Shown: positions 34,288 to 37,753 of the stretch, piece by piece | Numbering within the stretch: the stretch's first letter is position 1 | Layout of the letters: every line of letters begins with the position of its first letter | Assembly (NCBI RefSeq): GCF_000295095.1 | Contig: NZ_JH806632.1 | Coordinates: forward strand, 902,951 to 940,703 | Direction: 5' to 3' | Length of the DNA stretch: 37,753 bases | Origin: Actinomyces timonensis DSM 23838 | Lineage (GTDB): Bacteria; Actinomycetota; Actinomycetes; Actinomycetales; Actinomycetaceae | Translations under genes and position numbers: made by a program | The notes under the pieces: model-generated | What the model saw: only the letters and a program-made list of their open reading frames with translations | What the model was told of the DNA's origin: nothing | Database searches by the model: none

Positions 34288-35342
34288 GTTGGAAGGCCGT
34301 GCGCACCGTCGCCGTGCTCGAACTGCGCCAGCGCGTGAGATCGACGCGCTGGAAGATCATGCTGGTCCTCTGGGGGATCGTGCTGGCGCTCCTGTGCGGA
34401 GGCCTGACCATGCTCGTCGTCGCCGAGCAGTCGCGCGATTTCCCCGCTCCGATGCTGTACGACATCACGCTGGGATTCGTCCTGCTCATCGGGCTCATCG
34501 TGGCGCCCACGCTGTCGGCCACCTCGATCAACGGGGACCGCGCGGACGCGACGCTCGCCCTCCTGCAGGCCACGGCGCTGCGGCCCGGGGAGATCGTCGT
34601 CGGCAAGCTTCTCGCGGCATGGGCGGCGGCGCTCGCCTTCCTCGGCGTCGCGCTGCCGTTCCTCGTCGTGCTGACCGCCGTGGGCGGGTCGAGGTGGATC
34701 GCGCTCCTGGCGCACCTCGTCATCCTGGCCGTCGCGCTGGGGGCGATCTGCGCCGTCGGCCTGGGGTTCTCGGCGACGGCGTCGCGCCCGTCGGCCTCCT
34801 CAGTGCTCACCTACCTCGTGATGGCCGCGCTCGTCATCGGCACGCCCATCGCCACGGCGATCTCGTCGACGGCGGTGCGCGGGGTCCAGACAACGCTCGT
34901 CTACGAGACGGATTATGACCGCTCAACGGACTCCGCGCTGGTCTGCAAGGCCGAGCCGCGGACGTACACCCATGAGGTCGTCCATTCGGATCGGATCTGG
35001 TGGATGCTCGCGCCCAACCCCTTCGCGGCGCTCGGCGACGTGTCCGCCCGCTTCCCCCTGGGATCGTCGAAGCGGGATAGCGAGAAGCTCTTCGGGCCGT
35101 GGGGCGCGACGATCGACGAGATGCGTGATCCCGTGCCTTCGACGGTCGAGGTGAGGCACTGCGAGAACCGCGACCGGTGGGGCGACGACGTGCAGTACGG
35201 GCACGATCCCCTCTCGCATATGGCCTTCTGGCCGGCGTCGCTCGCCCTGCTCATGGCGCTGGGGGCATTGCCCCTGTGGTCGGCGACTCGGCGGCTGCGC
35301 ACGCCGACCCGCCGCCTGGCGCGCGGTACGCGCGTGGCCTGA
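34284..35342 (+). CDS. ABC-2 type permease, first of two paralogues
   Basis: The protein has 352 residues and about six membrane segments: one near residues 23-45, four between about 55 and 200, and one near 310-330. Between the last two lies a large soluble loop (roughly 205-305), probably outside the cell. The loop has two Cys (ALVCKAEP and VRHCENR) and the motifs WWMLAPNPFAALGDVSARFP and DEMRDPVP. The same elements recur in the next gene. It overlaps the ATPase gene by ATGA and should form the transporter with it. The N-terminal VAVLELRQRVRSTRWKIML is the usual ABC-2 coupling-helix region. Confidence 0.88.
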   Translation: MSWKAVRTVAVLELRQRVRSTRWKIMLVLWGIVLALLCGGLTMLVVAEQSRDFPAPMLYDITLGFVLLIGLIVAPTLSATSINGDRADATLALLQATALRPGEIVVGKLLAAWAAALAFLGVALPFLVVLTAVGGSRWIALLAHLVILAVALGAICAVGLGFSATASRPSASSVLTYLVMAALVIGTPIATAISSTAVRGVQTTLVYETDYDRSTDSALVCKAEPRTYTHEVVHSDRIWWMLAPNPFAALGDVSARFPLGSSKRDSEKLFGPWGATIDEMRDPVPSTVEVRHCENRDRWGDDVQYGHDPLSHMAFWPASLALLMALGALPLWSATRRLRTPTRRLARGTRVA

Positions 35343-35351
35343 GGGGGACCC

Positions 35352-36290
35352 GTGATCAGCGCTCTCCGGCTCCCCCGCATCATGGGCGGCTGGCTCGCCG
35401 TCCTCGTCATCATCGCCGCGCTGCCCCTGGCGGTCCTGCGCGATGAGGACAGGATCGTGTGGCTCTACGACGCCGTTCTCATCGGCGTCGGGATCATGGG
35501 CGCGGCGACCGCGTCCATCCTGGCCCGATCACTGGCCCAGGGCCGGTCCACGACGCATTCCAGTGCTAGTCCCACCGCCCTCTCCACCGCGCCGCGCTCA
35601 CAGCGCCTCGCCGAGCTGGGCGCGCTGGGCCTCGCCACAGCGGCGCTCATGGCTCTCGCGGCGCCGTTCCTCACGCTGCTGGCCCTCAAGGGCGGCGCCT
35701 ATCCGAGCGCGGTGCCCGCCCATCTCCTCATCCTGGGAGCCTCCACCTGGGCGGTGGCCTGCGCCTGCCTCGCCGCGCGTGCCCGCGGCGCCCGGCCCAG
35801 CGCCCTGGCCGCCGTCGTCATCGTGCTCATCCTGGTGGTGGTCCCGCCCGCCGCCATGGAGGCGCTCGCGTCGGTGGTGCGGATCGAGCAGGAGCAGACC
35901 GTCTACGTGCTCAACGGAGACACCTCGCGCACGCGCTGTGAGCCCACGCCCAGCACGCGCACACGGGAGGAACCGCGCTCGGAGTTCTTCTGGTGGCTGG
36001 CGGCGACGGACCCGCTGCTCGCGCTGGCTGACGCCTCGGTGCGCGGCCCGGCAGTGCCCGAGCCCTGGCGCGAGTCCTCGCTTCTCGCCTGGGCCGGCGG
36101 GAGCATCGACGACTCGCGGGACCCGCATCCGCGGGCCGTGACCCTCCACGAGTGCGGCGAGGGCATCGTCTGGGACAGCGAGGGGGTCTCCATCCTGCGC
36201 GAGCCCCGCCACGCGCCCTTCTGGCCGGTGACGGTGCTCCTCATGATCGGAGCCGGCCTCGCGATGGGCCTCAGGCGGCGCCCGCGCTGA
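35352..36290 (+). CDS. ABC-2 type permease, second paralogue
   Basis: The protein has 312 residues and about six membrane segments. The start is GTG 35352, nine bases after the first permease. Its external loop repeats the partner pattern: RTRCEPTP, WWLAATDPLLALADASVRGP, DDSRDPHP and LHECGEGIVW, with two Cys at matching places. The pair therefore look like diverged duplicates that form a heterodimer. The N-terminal coupling region is shorter than in the first. The stop abuts the recR stop: TGATCA holds both, so the genes converge with no spacer. Confidence 0.85.
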   Translation: MISALRLPRIMGGWLAVLVIIAALPLAVLRDEDRIVWLYDAVLIGVGIMGAATASILARSLAQGRSTTHSSASPTALSTAPRSQRLAELGALGLATAALMALAAPFLTLLALKGGAYPSAVPAHLLILGASTWAVACACLAARARGARPSALAAVVIVLILVVVPPAAMEALASVVRIEQEQTVYVLNGDTSRTRCEPTPSTRTREEPRSEFFWWLAATDPLLALADASVRGPAVPEPWRESSLLAWAGGSIDDSRDPHPRAVTLHECGEGIVWDSEGVSILREPRHAPFWPVTVLLMIGAGLAMGLRRRPR

Positions 36291-36896
36291 TCACTCGACG
36301 CGGCGTCGGCCCTCGAAGGCGCGGCCGAGCGTGACCTCGTCGGCGTACTCCAGGTCGCTGCCCACGGGCAGTCCCGAGGCGAGGCGGGAGACGGGCACGG
36401 CCATGGTGCGCAGCATCCGGGTGAGGTAGGCGGCTGTGGCCTCCCCGACGACGTCGGGATCGGTGGCCAGGATGACCTCCTCGACCTCGCCGGAGCCCAG
36501 GCGCGCGAAGAGCTCGCGCACGCGCAGGTCGTCCGGGCCCACCCCGCTGATGGGGTCGATGGCGCCGCCGAGCACGTGGTAGAGGCCCCGGTACTCGCGG
36601 GTGCGCTCGATGGCGACGACGTCCTTGGGCTCCTCGACGACGCAGATGACGCGGCCGTCGCGGCGGGGGTCGCGGCAGATCGCGCACTGCTCGGACTCGG
36701 CGATGTTGCCGCAGGTGGTGCAGAAGCGCACGCGCGCCTTGACGGCCCTCAGAGCGTCGATGAGCCGCTCCACGGAGGCGGAGTCCGCGGAGAGGATGTG
36801 GAAGGCCATGCGCTGGGCGGATTTGGGGCCGACGCCGGGGAGCTCGCCGAACTCGTCGATGAGGTCCTGGACGGCGCCTTCGTAGACAGCGGGCAC
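36291..36896 (-). CDS. recR: Recombination mediator RecR
   Basis: The protein has 201 residues, the standard length. The N-terminal helix-hairpin-helix is [20 protein letters not shown]. The zinc finger is Cys59, Cys62, Cys71 and Cys74, and the TOPRIM domain begins [14 protein letters not shown]. With RecO it loads RecA on gapped DNA. It lies three bases after dnaX. The gene ybaB, often found between them, is absent. The 3' end abuts the convergent permease. Confidence 0.96.
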   Translation of the reverse strand: MPAVYEGAVQDLIDEFGELPGVGPKSAQRMAFHILSADSASVERLIDALRAVKARVRFCTTCGNIAESEQCAICRDPRRDGRVICVVEEPKDVVAIERTREYRGLYHVLGGAIDPISGVGPDDLRVRELFARLGSGEVEEVILATDPDVVGEATAAYLTRMLRTMAVPVSRLASGLPVGSDLEYADEVTLGRAFEGRRRVE

Positions 36897-36899
36897 GCC

Positions 36900-37753
36900 T
36901 CAGCGCCCTTCCTGGGTGACGGTGACCTCTTCCAGGACGGTGGCGCCCAGGAGTCGCTTGACGACCTCCAGGCCGACGACGCCGGCTTCCTCAGCGTCCT
37001 CGTCGTCCTCGCTGGGGGTGTCGTCCTCCAGGGAGACGCCGGGCGAGCCCGCGCTGCCGGGGGCGCTCGGGGCACCAGGGGCGCCTGCGCGACCGGGCTG
37101 GCCGGGCCTACCCCGGTCGGGAACGGCCTGGCCCCGGGCGGCGGCGCGCGCGGCGGCGACGGCGGCGGAGACACTGGGCGCGGGTGACCAGGTGTCCTCG
37201 GGGGCGCCGGCCTCGCCGTCGTCGGCGGGCTCGTCGGGGATGGGAACGCCGTCGGAGAAGGAGGCAGGGCCGTCCCAGCTGACCGCCGGATGCGGAGTGG
37301 GGGCGGCCGGGGCCGAGGAAGATGGGTGGGCGGCGGGCGACGGCGCGGAGGCCGCGGGCGAGGGGGCGGCGGGGCGCGGGATCTCTGGCAGGGCGTGGAG
37401 GCGGTGGACGGTGGCCAGCGGGGCGTCGTCCGCGTCCGTGGAGGGGCCGGAGGCGGCGGGCTCGGCGGAGGCCCCCGACGAGGCGGATGCGGGGGGCGCG
37501 GGGGCGTCCCAGGCGCGGCTCGCGGAGGACGCGGCCGGGGGCTCGGGTGACGAGGCGGGCTCTGGGGAGGGGGCCACTGGCTCAGGCGCGGGCTTGGCCG
37601 CGAGCGCGCCGCCAGGGATGGCGACCTCGCCCCATCCGTCGTCGCCAACAGCGCGGGCGGGCGGGGGCGATGGAACAGGGGCAGACGGTGTCGCGGGGGC
37701 GCTGGGGGCACTGCCGGTGCGGGGTGTCTGGCTCGGCGACGGCGCGGCGGCGT
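36900..37753 (-). CDS. dnaX: DNA polymerase III gamma/tau subunit, C-terminal part
   Basis: The frame is open to the window edge, so the start and the ATPase core lie outside. About 284 residues are visible: a long Ala/Pro/Ser-rich tau-type linker with a WGEVAIPGGA segment, then the conserved end GLEVVKRLLGATVLEEVTV. That end and the position just before recR identify dnaX. The linker would tether the clamp loader to the helicase and polymerase. No programmed frameshift site is visible in this part. Confidence 0.88.
   Translation of the reverse strand, partial: AAAPSPSQTPRTGSAPSAPATPSAPVPSPPPARAVGDDGWGEVAIPGGALAAKPAPEPVAPSPEPASSPEPPAASSASRAWDAPAPPASASSGASAEPAASGPSTDADDAPLATVHRLHALPEIPRPAAPSPAASAPSPAAHPSSSAPAAPTPHPAVSWDGPASFSDGVPIPDEPADDGEAGAPEDTWSPAPSVSAAVAAARAAARGQAVPDRGRPGQPGRAGAPGAPSAPGSAGSPGVSLEDDTPSEDDEDAEEAGVVGLEVVKRLLGATVLEEVTVTQEGR

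Overview
The window comes from a very GC-rich actinobacterial chromosome, most likely an Actinomyces-like member of the Actinomycetaceae. The grounds are the base composition, frequent GTG starts, ATGA/GTGA overlaps, several promoters that look leaderless, and a coproporphyrin-dependent heme pathway with HemQ. I see no rRNA, tRNA, CRISPR array, phage structural gene or complete insertion sequence.

Layout. Positions 1-3630 hold small accessory genes: the end of a NUDIX hydrolase, an isochorismatase-family hydrolase, a GlxA-type regulator that has lost its DNA-binding domain, and a TetR regulator overlapping a small membrane protein. Two copies of a 129-bp palindromic repeat bracket the TetR pair. 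Positions 3646-7800 hold a GH13 glycosidase, a membrane-anchored Ala/Pro/Ser-rich protein, a DUF350 protein and an unassigned protein. Positions 8046-9160 hold a lone Abi-type defence gene between two identical 28-bp direct repeats. The right repeat is the 3' end of the neighbouring ABC permease gene. Next come an ABC-2 exporter with its TetR regulator (9134-12516), a PspC protein and a zinc-type macrodomain hydrolase.

The core is a heme biosynthesis divergon. hemA-hemH(cpfC)-hemQ(chdC) runs leftward, followed by thioredoxin and Dps. hemE-hemG/Y(cgoX)-hemC-hemD-hemB runs rightward, then hemL and a DUF1345 membrane gene. Together these encode the route from glutamyl-tRNA to heme through coproporphyrin, apart from glutamyl-tRNA synthetase. 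A vapBC toxin-antitoxin pair on the opposite strand sits between hemB and hemL. The 267-bp hemA/hemE intergenic region carries two palindromes and a 17-bp direct repeat.

The right part holds an MNT-HEPN toxin-antitoxin pair ending inside the third 129-bp repeat, then asd and lysC (aspartate pathway, with an internal start for the lysC beta subunit). After these come an oxidoreductase with an internal deletion and its TetR regulator around a 22-bp perfect palindrome, an ABC exporter with two paralogous permeases, recR, and the C-terminal part of dnaX. The accessory block between recR and lysC looks inserted between housekeeping genes.

The main candidates for something undescribed are the 129-bp repeat family, which sits on stop codons and has a partly covarying internal stem, and the repeat-bounded single-gene Abi insertion.
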